This document shows positions 43,788-52,399 of a DNA stretch of 64,000 nt, piece by piece (positions within the stretch are counted from its first letter, which is position 1; each line of letters starts with the position of its first letter). The stretch spans positions 62,001 to 126,000 of the forward strand of contig NZ_VNWN01000008.1 in the NCBI RefSeq assembly GCF_012720115.1. Direction: 5' to 3'. Made by a program: the position numbers and the translations under genes. The notes below the pieces were generated by a model, which saw only the letters and a list, made by a program, of their open reading frames with translations, made no database searches and was not told where the DNA came from. The DNA comes from Sneathiella chinensis. Its GTDB lineage: Bacteria; Pseudomonadota; Alphaproteobacteria; Sneathiellales; Sneathiellaceae.

Positions 43788-45869
43788 ATGGCCGCCGGAA
43801 CAGGGAATAAGGACAAACGGTTCCTTTCCAGTTTCAGGATCGCACCCGCCTGCCTTGGCGTGATGCTGTTCGTTGCGCCCTCTCTTACATCGGCCGCCCC
43901 TCCATCCCAACCGCAAGAGGACGCGCTGTTTGACCTGCCCGCCATTTCGGCCCAGCTTCGAAAAATTGTTCCCCTGATCAGGGCAGGACATCATGCACGG
44001 GCGGAAACGGCCCTGACGCATCTTCTCAGGCGGTATCCGTGGCATGGGGAAAGCCATTACATGCTGGCCTCCCTCCATGCCCGGAACGGACGGATGGAGG
44101 ACGCCCTCGCCGCTTTGGAACAGGCCGTGGCGGTCGGTTTCCCGGCAGGAAAGTTGATCCCGGAGGACCCGGCCTTTGCCCCCCTTGAAAAGAACGAACG
44201 GTTTCAGGCCCTGCTGGCGGCCACACCATCCGACAAGAAGGCCGCCGCCCGGTTCAGCAAACCAACAGACGCCCTGCCCCTTGCCGGCGGACGGGCCCCT
44301 GTAACGGCAAAGAACACCTATTGGGACCCCCGGCTTGGGATGCTTCGCACCGTGTTCCGGCAAGCGGACAAATCTGGCTTTCCCCATGAGGTCCGCACCG
44401 ACGGCAGCCCGGTCGCCCAAACGCTTAACACATGGTTTGCCGAGGGCAGGGCCGCCGGAAATATTGGGGACCTTTATGACAACCGGGACCGGGGGCATTC
44501 CACCCTGTCCCAAAAGGACTTCCCGCAACTGTCCTTCCTGTCCCACGATCCTGCAATCCAACAGCGCAACATGGATTACGGGCTGAACACTTCCATCCTG
44601 TTCAACGCGCCAACCATCGGCAATTCCTCAACTGCGGTGACGGGCGGCAGCGTCTGGCGCAGCCTGCCGCGCCTTGCCTACACCACCGAGGGCATTCCCC
44701 GCCTGTTGAACATCCAATATCTGGCCAATCACCTGTATATCTATCCTGCGGTGCAGGATTACAGCCGGAAATACGGCGATATCCTGACGGCGAACACGCC
44801 CTACCTTCTGGCCACCGAGGGGAAATCCGGTTCGGACCTGCCCTTCCTGAAAGCGATCGTCAGCATCCTTGCCGCCTTCCAACCCGCCGAGAAACAAGAG
44901 CTGATCCGGACGGCCCGCCTCATTCCTGCGGTGCAGATGATCTTTCGCCTGGGCCAGCGCACGGTTGTCGGTGAACAGGATTACCTGACCGGCAAGGCCC
45001 ATCCCCCGGTTTTTCAGGCTGCCAATCTGGATGTCATGAAAATGATTCTGCTGGCCAATCGCCTGAAGGCCCGCGACGTTCCGCACGCAGTCCAGCTTGA
45101 GGTCCTGTCAGAAAACCGGCCGGCCCCCGGCATCGATGGTTTCACCACGGACCTGACCGAAAAACTGTTCGACAGCCATGCCGCCATCGGACGGGTCATC
45201 CGCTACACGGACCGGGACAAGACACTTCACGTCACGGCGCGCTCCCCCGCCCTGCCCGGCGGCGATGCCCCCTACCGGTATCGCTGGGTTGTTCTGCAAG
45301 GGAACCCGAACCTGATCCGCATCACCCCGGAGGGCGAGGCAGGACAATCCGCCCGCATCACCGTTTCATGGCAGGACAGCATCCGGCCTGCGTCCGGCCC
45401 GCTCGACCGATCAAACCGGGTGGATATCGGGGTTTTTGCTGACAATGGAAAGCATATCTCCGCCCCATCCTTCATAACGTTTCTCTATCCGCCCGAGCAG
45501 ACCAGACGCTATGACGAATCGGGAAATCTTGTGTGGCTGGATCATACGGAAAAGGGACAGGCCGGGGCATATGCCGATCCACGCCTGTTTCCCCGCCGGA
45601 ACTGGCAGGACCGCTATCGCTATGATGATCAGGGGAGATTACTGGGCTGGGACCGAACCACCGGGGGCCAGACGGCCGCCTATACAAGATTCGGAACCAT
45701 CGTAACGGAAAAGGATGCGGCGGGCCGCCCCACCCGGTCAGAGAAAATCGGCTATCTGTATACCCCCGGACAGGGGGGACGCATGAACGTGCAGATCAAA
45801 CGCCTTGGCGAATTTGTGCGTCACACATATGACAGCGCCTCGGACCAGTTGGGAACACTGGTCCGGTAG
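43788..45869 (+). CDS. Large exported protein of unknown function with N-terminal TPR-like segment
   Basis: A 693-residue protein with a signal peptide (about 1-36; hydrophobic APACLGVMLFVAPSL, cleavage after TSAA). Residues about 50-135 are a TPR-like alpha segment (LIRAGHHARAETALTHLLRRYPWHGESHYMLASLHARNG). The rest I cannot place: it has no membrane helix, has RYRWVVLQGNP, a beta-rich end with repeated YDESGNLVW, YDDQGRLLGW and YDSASDQLG units that resemble YD/RHS-like turn repeats but are too few for RHS. It is co-transcribed with the DOPA-dioxygenase-like gene. It is probably periplasmic or secreted. Confidence 0.75.
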   Translation: MAAGTGNKDKRFLSSFRIAPACLGVMLFVAPSLTSAAPPSQPQEDALFDLPAISAQLRKIVPLIRAGHHARAETALTHLLRRYPWHGESHYMLASLHARNGRMEDALAALEQAVAVGFPAGKLIPEDPAFAPLEKNERFQALLAATPSDKKAAARFSKPTDALPLAGGRAPVTAKNTYWDPRLGMLRTVFRQADKSGFPHEVRTDGSPVAQTLNTWFAEGRAAGNIGDLYDNRDRGHSTLSQKDFPQLSFLSHDPAIQQRNMDYGLNTSILFNAPTIGNSSTAVTGGSVWRSLPRLAYTTEGIPRLLNIQYLANHLYIYPAVQDYSRKYGDILTANTPYLLATEGKSGSDLPFLKAIVSILAAFQPAEKQELIRTARLIPAVQMIFRLGQRTVVGEQDYLTGKAHPPVFQAANLDVMKMILLANRLKARDVPHAVQLEVLSENRPAPGIDGFTTDLTEKLFDSHAAIGRVIRYTDRDKTLHVTARSPALPGGDAPYRYRWVVLQGNPNLIRITPEGEAGQSARITVSWQDSIRPASGPLDRSNRVDIGVFADNGKHISAPSFITFLYPPEQTRRYDESGNLVWLDHTEKGQAGAYADPRLFPRRNWQDRYRYDDQGRLLGWDRTTGGQTAAYTRFGTIVTEKDAAGRPTRSEKIGYLYTPGQGGRMNVQIKRLGEFVRHTYDSASDQLGTLVR

Positions 45870-45880
45870 GTCTGCTGATC

Positions 45881-46210
45881 TTAGCTGTTGTCTTTCGACT
45901 GATAGGCCATGTTGCAGTGTTTCAGACAATAGGGCTTGCTGGGAACCGCTTCATCCCCACAAAAATGGAAATCCTGTTCCCCCGGATGCCCGATCGGCCA
46001 CTGGCAGGCCCGATGCGCCGGCACCACTTTCTTCTTTGGCTTTGGCGCTGCTGCCGCAGTGGTGGTTTTGGTGGAAAGACCAAGACGGTTCGCCTTGCCA
46101 ATCACCGCATTCCGCGTCACGCCGCCCAGTTCATCCGCAATCTCCGCAGCGGTTTTCCCGCTTCCCCAGAGTTTTCTCAATTTCTCGATGCGTTCTTCGG
46201 TCCAACTCAT
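45881..46210 (-). CDS. gcrA: GcrA-family cell-cycle regulator (short form)
   Basis: A 109-residue protein. The N-terminal SWTEERIEKLRKLWGSGKTAAEIADELGGVTRNAVIGKANRLGL is the GcrA DNA-binding helix-turn-helix, and the C-terminal CQWPIGHPGEQDFHFCGDEAVPSKPYCLKHCNMAY is its sigma-70-interacting end with Cys/His residues. GcrA activates genes at methylated GANTC promoters together with CcrM in alphaproteobacteria. The Caulobacter protein is about 170 residues, so the middle linker is short here. ATG 46210 has a GAGAC-type site. It may be the main GcrA or a paralogue. Confidence 0.85.
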   Translation of the reverse strand: MSWTEERIEKLRKLWGSGKTAAEIADELGGVTRNAVIGKANRLGLSTKTTTAAAAPKPKKKVVPAHRACQWPIGHPGEQDFHFCGDEAVPSKPYCLKHCNMAYQSKDNS

Positions 46211-46329
46211 ATTTGGTCTCTTCCAGGCGAATGATCCTAAAATGTCTTTGTTTTCACCGCCCTTTCGGGGCAATGACGATGGCTTCATCATATATCGCCA
46301 GCGGGAACAAGAGTCTACCTCAATCCGAA

Positions 46330-47592
46330 TCAGAGGGCCGACGGATCATAGGAAATCCGCCAGATTGTCTGGCTGACATCATCCGCCACCAGCAAGGCCC
46401 CGTCCCGCCCGAAGGCCAAGCCCGCCGGACGCCCCCACGCTTTGGGCGGACTGCCCTCCCCAACCCGGAACCCGACCGCAAAATTGATATAGGCCCCGCT
46501 CGGGCGGCCATCCTCAAACGGAACCCGTACAATCTTGTAGCCTCGCGGGTCCGCCGCATTCCATGATCCGTGCAGGGCGACATAGGCATCTTTTCGGTAC
46601 GCCTCGGGAAAGCCGCTCTCCGGCCCGAAGGCCAGCCCAAGCGGCGCGGAATGAGACCGGAACAGCACATCGGGGATAACCGTCCGGGCCACCTTGTCCG
46701 GGGACCGGTCGCCGTAATCCGGGTCGGGATTCGCGCCGATATAGGCATAGGGCCAGCCATAGAATGCCCCTTGCCGCACATGGGTCAGGAAGTCGGGCAC
46801 CAGTTCATCGCCAAACCCGTCCCGCTCGTTCACAACCGTATAAAGATCCCCCGTCCCCGGATAAAAGGCGATTCCTACAGGGTTCCGGAGCCCCTCGGCA
46901 AAGGTGGTCATGTTTCCGCTGGCAAGGCCCAACCTCTGGATTGAGGCACGGGGCAAGGGCTCTTCGGCCACATTGCCGCGACTGCCGACGGAAATATAAA
47001 GGGCGTTTTCCGCCCTGTTAAAGGCGAGATTGCGGGTCCAGTGCCCCCGGCCATCCCCAAGGGAGCCTTTCGGCGTCACCGTTTCAACGGGGCCTGCAGG
47101 CACCATATCCCCAAGTTTCAGGGGAACCCGGCGGACCTGCGTGGCCTCGCCGATATAGAGCCAATCACCCACCACTGCCATGCCGTGGGGCCGGTCCAGA
47201 TTGGCAAGAAAGGTCTCTTTTATCTCGGCCTGTCCGTCGCCGTCCGCGTCCCGCAGCAGGCGGATCGCCCCGCGCCTCGGTTCGGCCAGCAGCACATCAC
47301 CGTTTTCCAGCACCTCAAGCCAGCGGGCATGGTCAAGATCGTCCCGAAAGGCATTGACCCGGAACCCGGGCGGCAGGTCCAGCGTGCCATGGGCACCGCC
47401 TTTATATTTTCTGACACTGTTCGCAACCGAGGGGGTTTCATAAGGCGCCGGCAGGTCGCCCGGCGAAATACGGATTTCCGCCCCGACCACATCCGTATCC
47501 CGTGTCGCCAATGCCGACGCCCAAACCGGCCCCGGCATCCCCATGACAAGAACCCCGATCAGCAACAGAACGTTCTTCGGGGTCTTTTTCAT
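46330..47592 (-). CDS. Sorbosone dehydrogenase-like (glucose/sorbosone dehydrogenase) protein
   Basis: A 420-residue beta-propeller protein with a signal peptide (about 1-25, cleaved after VWA). The family (GSDH) oxidises aldoses or sorbosone with PQQ in the periplasm. Characteristic segments are LPPGFRVNAFRDDLDHARWLEVLENGDVLLAEP, DRPHGMAVVGDWLYIGEATQVRRVP, ENALYISVGSRGN, and GLRNPVGIAFYPGTGDLYTVVNERDGFGDELVPDF. Whether this protein binds PQQ cannot be seen; related proteins may have no enzymatic activity. It starts 4 bases after the stop of the membrane protein upstream and is probably co-transcribed with it. Confidence 0.87.
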   Translation of the reverse strand: MKKTPKNVLLLIGVLVMGMPGPVWASALATRDTDVVGAEIRISPGDLPAPYETPSVANSVRKYKGGAHGTLDLPPGFRVNAFRDDLDHARWLEVLENGDVLLAEPRRGAIRLLRDADGDGQAEIKETFLANLDRPHGMAVVGDWLYIGEATQVRRVPLKLGDMVPAGPVETVTPKGSLGDGRGHWTRNLAFNRAENALYISVGSRGNVAEEPLPRASIQRLGLASGNMTTFAEGLRNPVGIAFYPGTGDLYTVVNERDGFGDELVPDFLTHVRQGAFYGWPYAYIGANPDPDYGDRSPDKVARTVIPDVLFRSHSAPLGLAFGPESGFPEAYRKDAYVALHGSWNAADPRGYKIVRVPFEDGRPSGAYINFAVGFRVGEGSPPKAWGRPAGLAFGRDGALLVADDVSQTIWRISYDPSAL

Positions 47593-47596
47593 GATC

Positions 47597-48316
47597 CTAT
47601 CCTTTTTTCTGGCGATAAACGCGAATGGCCACCGATGCAAAATACAGGAAAAACGCCATGGCCACATAGGCCTCCTGGGTTTCACTGACCCGCAGGTTGA
47701 AAGGATAGGGGATATTCTGCCCCCCGATCAACCGGTCCGGCAGCTTGATCAGACCGATGAACAGCGACACCGGCAAACAAATCCATGTGGGCCAGAACAG
47801 GGCCTGCCAACTGCCCTCAGGATAGACGATGCCCCTCCGCTTTCGGATGATCGGCAGAATCACGCCGCCAATGATCGCGGACAATTCCACAATCAGCCTT
47901 GGTTTCTGGTCCAGCCACGAGGACATGTTGTGGAAGTTGGTTTCGCCCTGATCGTTGAGCGCCTTGAACCCTTCAGGCGTTTCCCAACCGAACCAGTGCT
48001 GTCCCCAACTTGCTTCCTCGCCCGCAAAATAAAGACAGGCCAGCCCCAGCATCCCGTACCAGAACGGCATCCAGCGCGCCGGCAGATAGCGGCGGTTTGC
48101 AACCAGATAGAGGGACAGGAAAATTGCCGGGATCAGGATGACCACGGTGATATTTTCAACAATCCCCAGTTCGCCGCTAAAATGAGTGTTGGCAAATTCA
48201 GGGGAAATCGCCCGAACAATCAACTGAACGATCAACAATACGGGAACCAGCCACAGCCACAGCCATGCCGGAAGTTCGTGGGACGATGTCTTGTTCATAG
48301 CAGCGTAATCAACCAT
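47597..48316 (-). CDS. Multi-spanning membrane protein of unknown function
   Basis: A 239-residue inner-membrane protein with about six helices (roughly 18-40, 52-75, 80-100, 140-160, 175-195 and 215-235). I do not recognise the family; a conserved-looking LYFAGEEASWGQHWFGWETP loop (Glu, Trp, His, Gly) lies between the third and fourth helices. The gene is directly upstream of the sorbosone-dehydrogenase-like gene, which suggests a redox or anchoring partner. The start may be ATG 48316 or ATG 48298; no convincing ribosome-binding site separates them. Confidence 0.7.
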   Translation of the reverse strand: MVDYAAMNKTSSHELPAWLWLWLVPVLLIVQLIVRAISPEFANTHFSGELGIVENITVVILIPAIFLSLYLVANRRYLPARWMPFWYGMLGLACLYFAGEEASWGQHWFGWETPEGFKALNDQGETNFHNMSSWLDQKPRLIVELSAIIGGVILPIIRKRRGIVYPEGSWQALFWPTWICLPVSLFIGLIKLPDRLIGGQNIPYPFNLRVSETQEAYVAMAFFLYFASVAIRVYRQKKG

Positions 48317-48453
48317 TCCATTCAGCAAACGGGGCCAGAAAGGCCCGGTTCTGTATATTATCTTGAGTCATAGTTCGAGAGAAGTAGACTGACACTGTTT
48401 AATAATAACAAGAATGCCTGACAAGCCCAGCGCGCAGGCGAACAGGGGGAATT

Positions 48454-49215
48454 ATGGGAAGAGTAAGCGGAAAAGTCGCACTTGTTACCGGCGGGGGCAG
48501 TGGTCTTGGCCGGGCCACATCCATCATGCTGGCCCGTGAAGGCGCCCGTGTTGTCGTGACAGATATCAACGAGGCCGGCGCCCAAGAGACAGCTGCCATG
48601 ATCGGCGAGGGCGCCCTTGCCCTGCAGCATGATGTGACCGACGAGCAGCGCTGGCAGGACGTGCTGGCGGAGACAAAAGCCACCTTTGGCGGCCTGAATA
48701 TCCTTGTCAACAACGCGGGAATTGGCGACGGGTCAGACGTGGAGCATACTGATTTCGCCACATGGAAACGGGTCCATGCCATTGATCTCGACTCGGTCTT
48801 CCTCGGCTGTAAATATGCCATTTCCTATATGGAGGAGACAGAGGGGCTTGGCTCCATCGTCAATATTTCGTCCATTGCCGGCATTATCGCGGGGCATAAC
48901 ATGGCGGCCTATAATTCCGCCAAGGCCGGGGTCCGGCATCTCAGCAAATCCGTTGCCCTGCATTGCGCGCGCAAGAAGAACGGCATTCGCTGCAATTCCG
49001 TCCATCCCACCTTCGTCAAGACACCCATTCTGGACGATATCCTGAAACAGGCGGGACGCGAGGAAGGCTACGCCAAGCTGGCCCGGCAAATCCCCATCGG
49101 CCATCTAGGTGAACCGGACGATATCGCCTATGGCATCCTCTATCTTGCCTCGGACGAATCCCGCTTCATGACCGGGGCGGAACTGGTCCTTGATGGCGGC
49201 ATCAGCGCCATGTAA
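48454..49215 (+). CDS. Short-chain dehydrogenase/reductase
   Basis: A 253-residue classical SDR with TGGGSGLG (cofactor glycine motif, 12-19), NNAG (about 89-92), the Ser/Tyr/Lys catalytic set in IVNISSIAG and MAAYNSAKAGVRHL, and a C-terminal MTGAELVLDGGISAM. DxNEA near residue 37 favours NAD. It resembles cyclopentanol and 3-alpha-hydroxysteroid dehydrogenases; substrate unknown. A GGGGGA site precedes the ATG. It is followed by a GATase gene 54 bases on. Confidence 0.92.
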   Translation: MGRVSGKVALVTGGGSGLGRATSIMLAREGARVVVTDINEAGAQETAAMIGEGALALQHDVTDEQRWQDVLAETKATFGGLNILVNNAGIGDGSDVEHTDFATWKRVHAIDLDSVFLGCKYAISYMEETEGLGSIVNISSIAGIIAGHNMAAYNSAKAGVRHLSKSVALHCARKKNGIRCNSVHPTFVKTPILDDILKQAGREEGYAKLARQIPIGHLGEPDDIAYGILYLASDESRFMTGAELVLDGGISAM

Positions 49216-49269
49216 CCTGTATCGGGCGGATTGATATCCGCCCATTTGCTTATTTGTCAGATTGATTTC

Positions 49270-49968
49270 ATGCCCGATAAAAAAGTCCTTCTTGTCATGC
49301 ATCAGGCCACATCCGACCCCGGCCGGGTCGGGGAAGCCTTGCGGACCCTTGGCTACCAACTTGACATGCGGGTCCCCGCAATCGGCGACCCCCTTCCAAG
49401 CGACCCACACGAACATGCCGCAACGGTGATCTTTGGCGGCCCCATGAGCGCCAACGACGACCACGAGGATTTTATCCGGGAAGAAACCGCCTTTGTGGAT
49501 AAACTGCTGGCGGCAGAACGCCCCTATTTCGGGATCTGTTTGGGCGCCCAAATCATGGCGCGTTGCCTTGGGGCCGATGTCACCCGGCACCCGGCGGGAT
49601 GTATGGAAATTGGATATTACCGGGTTGAGCCAACCGAGGCCGGAACCCACTATTTCACGGAACACCTGAATGCCTTCCAGTGGCACAAGGAAGGGTTCGA
49701 CTTACCGCGGGACTGCACCTTGCTGGCGACGGGGGACCTGTTTCCGAATCAGGCTTTCCGGTTTGGCAAAAAAGCCTATGGCATCCAGTTTCACCCGGAG
49801 GTCACCGAGGCCATGAACCGCCGGTGGCTGAAAAAGGCCTCCCATATGCTGGTGGAACCGGGTGCCAAACCCGCCGATCAGCATCTGGCGGACCGGCAGG
49901 CCTACGATAACGACATGCGTCTGTGGCTGGATAATTTCCTGCAAGGGTGGATCGGGCCGACAGAGTGA
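49270..49968 (+). CDS. Class I glutamine amidotransferase-like protein
   Basis: A 232-residue protein with the nucleophilic elbow PYFGICLGAQIM (Cys at about 97), and the His-Glu pair in YGIQFHPEVT (about 176-178). This is the GATase 1 (GMP synthase-like) triad. The N-terminal VLLVMHQATSDPGRVGEAL is typical of stand-alone members of unknown role. No synthase domain is fused or adjacent. ATG 49270 is chosen on the fold start; there is no clear ribosome-binding site. Expected to be a cytoplasmic glutamine or gamma-glutamyl hydrolase. Confidence 0.85.
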   Translation: MPDKKVLLVMHQATSDPGRVGEALRTLGYQLDMRVPAIGDPLPSDPHEHAATVIFGGPMSANDDHEDFIREETAFVDKLLAAERPYFGICLGAQIMARCLGADVTRHPAGCMEIGYYRVEPTEAGTHYFTEHLNAFQWHKEGFDLPRDCTLLATGDLFPNQAFRFGKKAYGIQFHPEVTEAMNRRWLKKASHMLVEPGAKPADQHLADRQAYDNDMRLWLDNFLQGWIGPTE

Positions 49969-49987
49969 CGGCCCGTCCCTGTTCTTC

Positions 49988-51172
49988 CTAGATAACCCGC
50001 TTGGATTTCAGGTCGGTGATATCCGCCTCGGAATATCCCAGTTCCTTCATCAGGTCGTCTGTATGCTCGCCCAGGGTTGGGGCCCGCTTGCGAACGGAAA
50101 TATCGCAGGCAGACAGCTTGACCGGGAAATCCGTCACCGGCACCTTGCCGCTGGCGCCGGGGTAATCCACTTCTTTCAGCAATCCCATGGCCTTGAGATG
50201 CGGGTCTTCCAGCACCTGCTGCGGTGACAGGACCGGGGCACAGGGAACCCGTGCCGCTTCCAACTGGGACAGGGCTTCCTCGCTGGTCCGTTCGGCGCAC
50301 CACTTCGCCATGCGTTCCGACAGGATGGCACCATTGTCGCCGCGATCCTGATCGGTTTTGAAACGCGGATCCTCAAGCCATTGCTCTTCACCCATCAGCT
50401 TGGCCCAGCGTTCAAACAAAGGCCAGCCAATCGCCTGCACCAGCACCCATCCATCCTTGGTCTTGAACGTATCTGCGGGTCCGGCATTCTGACCCCGGTT
50501 CGAGGTCCCGACACGGTTGATCTGAGTTAAGGACTGCTCCAGCAGGGCCACACTGGAAATCAGCACGGAGGATCCGAACAGGGAACTGTTGACCACCTGC
50601 CCCTCGCCTGTGGCCTGACGGTGCATGATGGCCGCAAGGGTCCCGATGCAACTTGCCATGGCGGTCGAGAAGTCAACCCACGGACCATACAGTTTCCGCG
50701 GCTCATCCCCGTCACTGGACATATACATGGCGCCGCACATGGCCTGACCGACACCGTCGAACCCGACGCGGTTGCTGTATGGCCCCACGTCGCCGAACGC
50801 GGACGGATGGGTCAGGATGATATCTTCCTTGATGGCTTTCAGGCTGTCATAATCAAGGCCCATGGCCTCCAGCGTCTGAACCGGCAGGTTGGCGACAACC
50901 ACGTCCGCCGTTGCAATCAGCTTCTTGACGACCTCGCGCCCTTCCGGCTTCATGGGGTTCAGGGTCATACCCTTTTTACCGTGACCGACCTGAAGCAGAA
51001 TACCGCCTTCGCCGTTCTCTGTTACCGGTGTGACAAAGCGATCCTCACTGCCGTCGATCTTCTCGATCCGGATGACTTCCGCCCCAAGCTGGCCCAAGAT
51101 GGTTGCGCAATAGGGTCCGGCAATATAGCGACCGAAATCCAGCACACGAATTCCCGACAAAATACCCGACAT
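49988..51172 (-). CDS. CaiB/BaiF-family (class III) CoA-transferase
   Basis: A 394-residue CoA-transferase family III enzyme, moving CoA between carboxylic acids. It has the opening LSGIRVLDFGRYIAGPYCATILGQLGAEVIRIE, the VVVANLPVQTLEAMGLDYDSLK and HPSAFGDVGPYSNRVGFDGVGQAM segments of the fold, and a DEPRKLYGPWVDFSTAM region. Substrate cannot be told (formyl, carnitine, bile-acid and many others share the fold). A GGAG site precedes ATG 51172. It is downstream of the cold-shock gene, separated by a terminator. Confidence 0.9.
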   Translation of the reverse strand: MSGILSGIRVLDFGRYIAGPYCATILGQLGAEVIRIEKIDGSEDRFVTPVTENGEGGILLQVGHGKKGMTLNPMKPEGREVVKKLIATADVVVANLPVQTLEAMGLDYDSLKAIKEDIILTHPSAFGDVGPYSNRVGFDGVGQAMCGAMYMSSDGDEPRKLYGPWVDFSTAMASCIGTLAAIMHRQATGEGQVVNSSLFGSSVLISSVALLEQSLTQINRVGTSNRGQNAGPADTFKTKDGWVLVQAIGWPLFERWAKLMGEEQWLEDPRFKTDQDRGDNGAILSERMAKWCAERTSEEALSQLEAARVPCAPVLSPQQVLEDPHLKAMGLLKEVDYPGASGKVPVTDFPVKLSACDISVRKRAPTLGEHTDDLMKELGYSEADITDLKSKRVI

Positions 51173-51304
51173 GACATTTCTCCTGATTGATTCTTGTTAT
51201 TAATTTCAGGGACCTAACGCTCACCCTTTTGGCAGGAGAATGCCTTGTTTGCGGCCCCAGCGCAACCCATTTGCGGCCCCGCGCCAAGACGGAAAGCCAA
51301 ATGC

Positions 51305-51343
51305 AAAACGGGCCTCTGCCGGTCACAACCGGTAGAAGCCCGC
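51305..51343 (-). terminator. Intrinsic terminator of the double cold-shock gene
   Basis: On the minus strand a 15-position stem (arms at 51342-51328 and 51323-51309, 13 Watson-Crick pairs plus one G-T and one mismatch) is followed by TTTTGCATTT. On the plus strand the same hairpin is followed by TTTTCTT, so it may work in both directions. It lies 28 bases past the cold-shock stop. Confidence 0.85.
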
Positions 51344-51370
51344 TTTTCTTACTGGACCGTCAGGGTCGGA

Positions 51371-51862
51371 TCAGAGCAATTCAACGCCTTCCGCCAGAGG
51401 TCCTTTTTCACCATCTTTCACATTGAGCCGGACCCGCTGGGTCGCTTCCAGCATCCCCAGACCGGATTTTTCCAACGCCTTCATGTGAACGAAAATATCC
51501 CGGCTTGCATCATCGGGGGTTACAAAACCGAAGCCTTTTTCAGAATTGAAGAACTTGACGGTCCCCTCAATCAGGGAGCCTTCGCCATCCTTCAATTGCA
51601 GGGCCGGTGCAGGCCCCAAATTCAAAATGCGCTGTACCTGTTGTCCCCGTTCCCCCCTGGACAGATCACAAACAATTGGCGCCCCTTCCGGAAGTCCCTG
51701 TAGTCCCTTGCTCTGTAAAACAGAGATATGAACAAAAGCATCCCCGGAACCGTCAAGAGGCTCAACAAAACCAAAGCCCTTTGCCGTATTAAACCACTTT
51801 ACCTTACATTCGATCCTGTCACGAATTTCTTCACTTAACTGATCGGTACTGTCATTCTGCAT
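51371..51862 (-). CDS. Double cold-shock-domain protein
   Basis: A 163-residue protein with two cold-shock domains: CKVKWFNTAKGFGFVEPLDGSGDAFVHISVLQ (about 19-50) and GTVKFFNSEKGFGFVTPDDASRDIFVHMKALE (about 98-130). RNP1 (KGFGFV) and RNP2 (DxFVHxxxL) motifs are intact in both. Two-domain CSD proteins occur in alphaproteobacteria and bind single-stranded nucleic acid, probably as RNA chaperones; some have roles in stationary phase. ATG 51862 has AGGGTAGA upstream. A long AT-rich leader region lies upstream. Confidence 0.95.
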   Translation of the reverse strand: MQNDSTDQLSEEIRDRIECKVKWFNTAKGFGFVEPLDGSGDAFVHISVLQSKGLQGLPEGAPIVCDLSRGERGQQVQRILNLGPAPALQLKDGEGSLIEGTVKFFNSEKGFGFVTPDDASRDIFVHMKALEKSGLGMLEATQRVRLNVKDGEKGPLAEGVELL

Positions 51863-52399
51863 TCTACCCTGTCCCTATACTTCACCAATCAACGCGTACC
51901 TACCGCTTATCCATTTTTTCACCGGCTCTCGGCTTTTACCAGCATAAAATCTGCTTCCCCGGCATTATTCGAAAATCACGAATATTCTTTCGACAATCCA
52001 TAGACCCTTATCGACTGATGGAAATACTTTCCTGAAACATAAAAAAATATTGTGTATTAGAAATTACAGCTACTCAATACATCTATCCCAAAAGACTTAT
52101 GTCTTGTACAGTCTATATTACACGAAAAGCGTTTAAATAAATCAATAAACACCCCTACTGGATGTGTATCCATACAAAAAAGCAGCTTATATCACTCATT
52201 ATCCAGACTTTTCCGAACTGCAGTGTTTTTCCAAAGCATGATTCGTTTGTAACATTTATGCCACAAAACTACCAAGAAATACCTAGCCGCGCCTCTTGCC
52301 CCCATTCTCAAGCCCATCACCGAACGCATTGCACTTCGGCTGTCCATGTCTAGAATGAGCCTCTTTCGTTTGCCGTATTCAGTAACAAAGGACCATGCG
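51863..52399. other. AT-rich intergenic region between the cold-shock and cobT genes
   Basis: No gene that I can support. It probably carries the leftward promoter and a long leader for the cold-shock gene and the rightward promoter for cobT. A small hairpin AAGAC-TTAT-GTCTT is seen near 52090-52105. I looked for a cobalamin riboswitch before cobT and saw no B12-box-like element. A 63-codon frame at 52162 has no ribosome-binding site. Confidence 0.65.

Noticed and set aside
52162-52353. 63-codon frame upstream of cobT
   Set aside because: No ribosome-binding site, Cys- and His-rich random composition, and a location in a probable promoter region.
51863-52399. Possible cobalamin riboswitch before cobT
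   Set aside because: I saw no B12-box-like element or the expected long structured leader.
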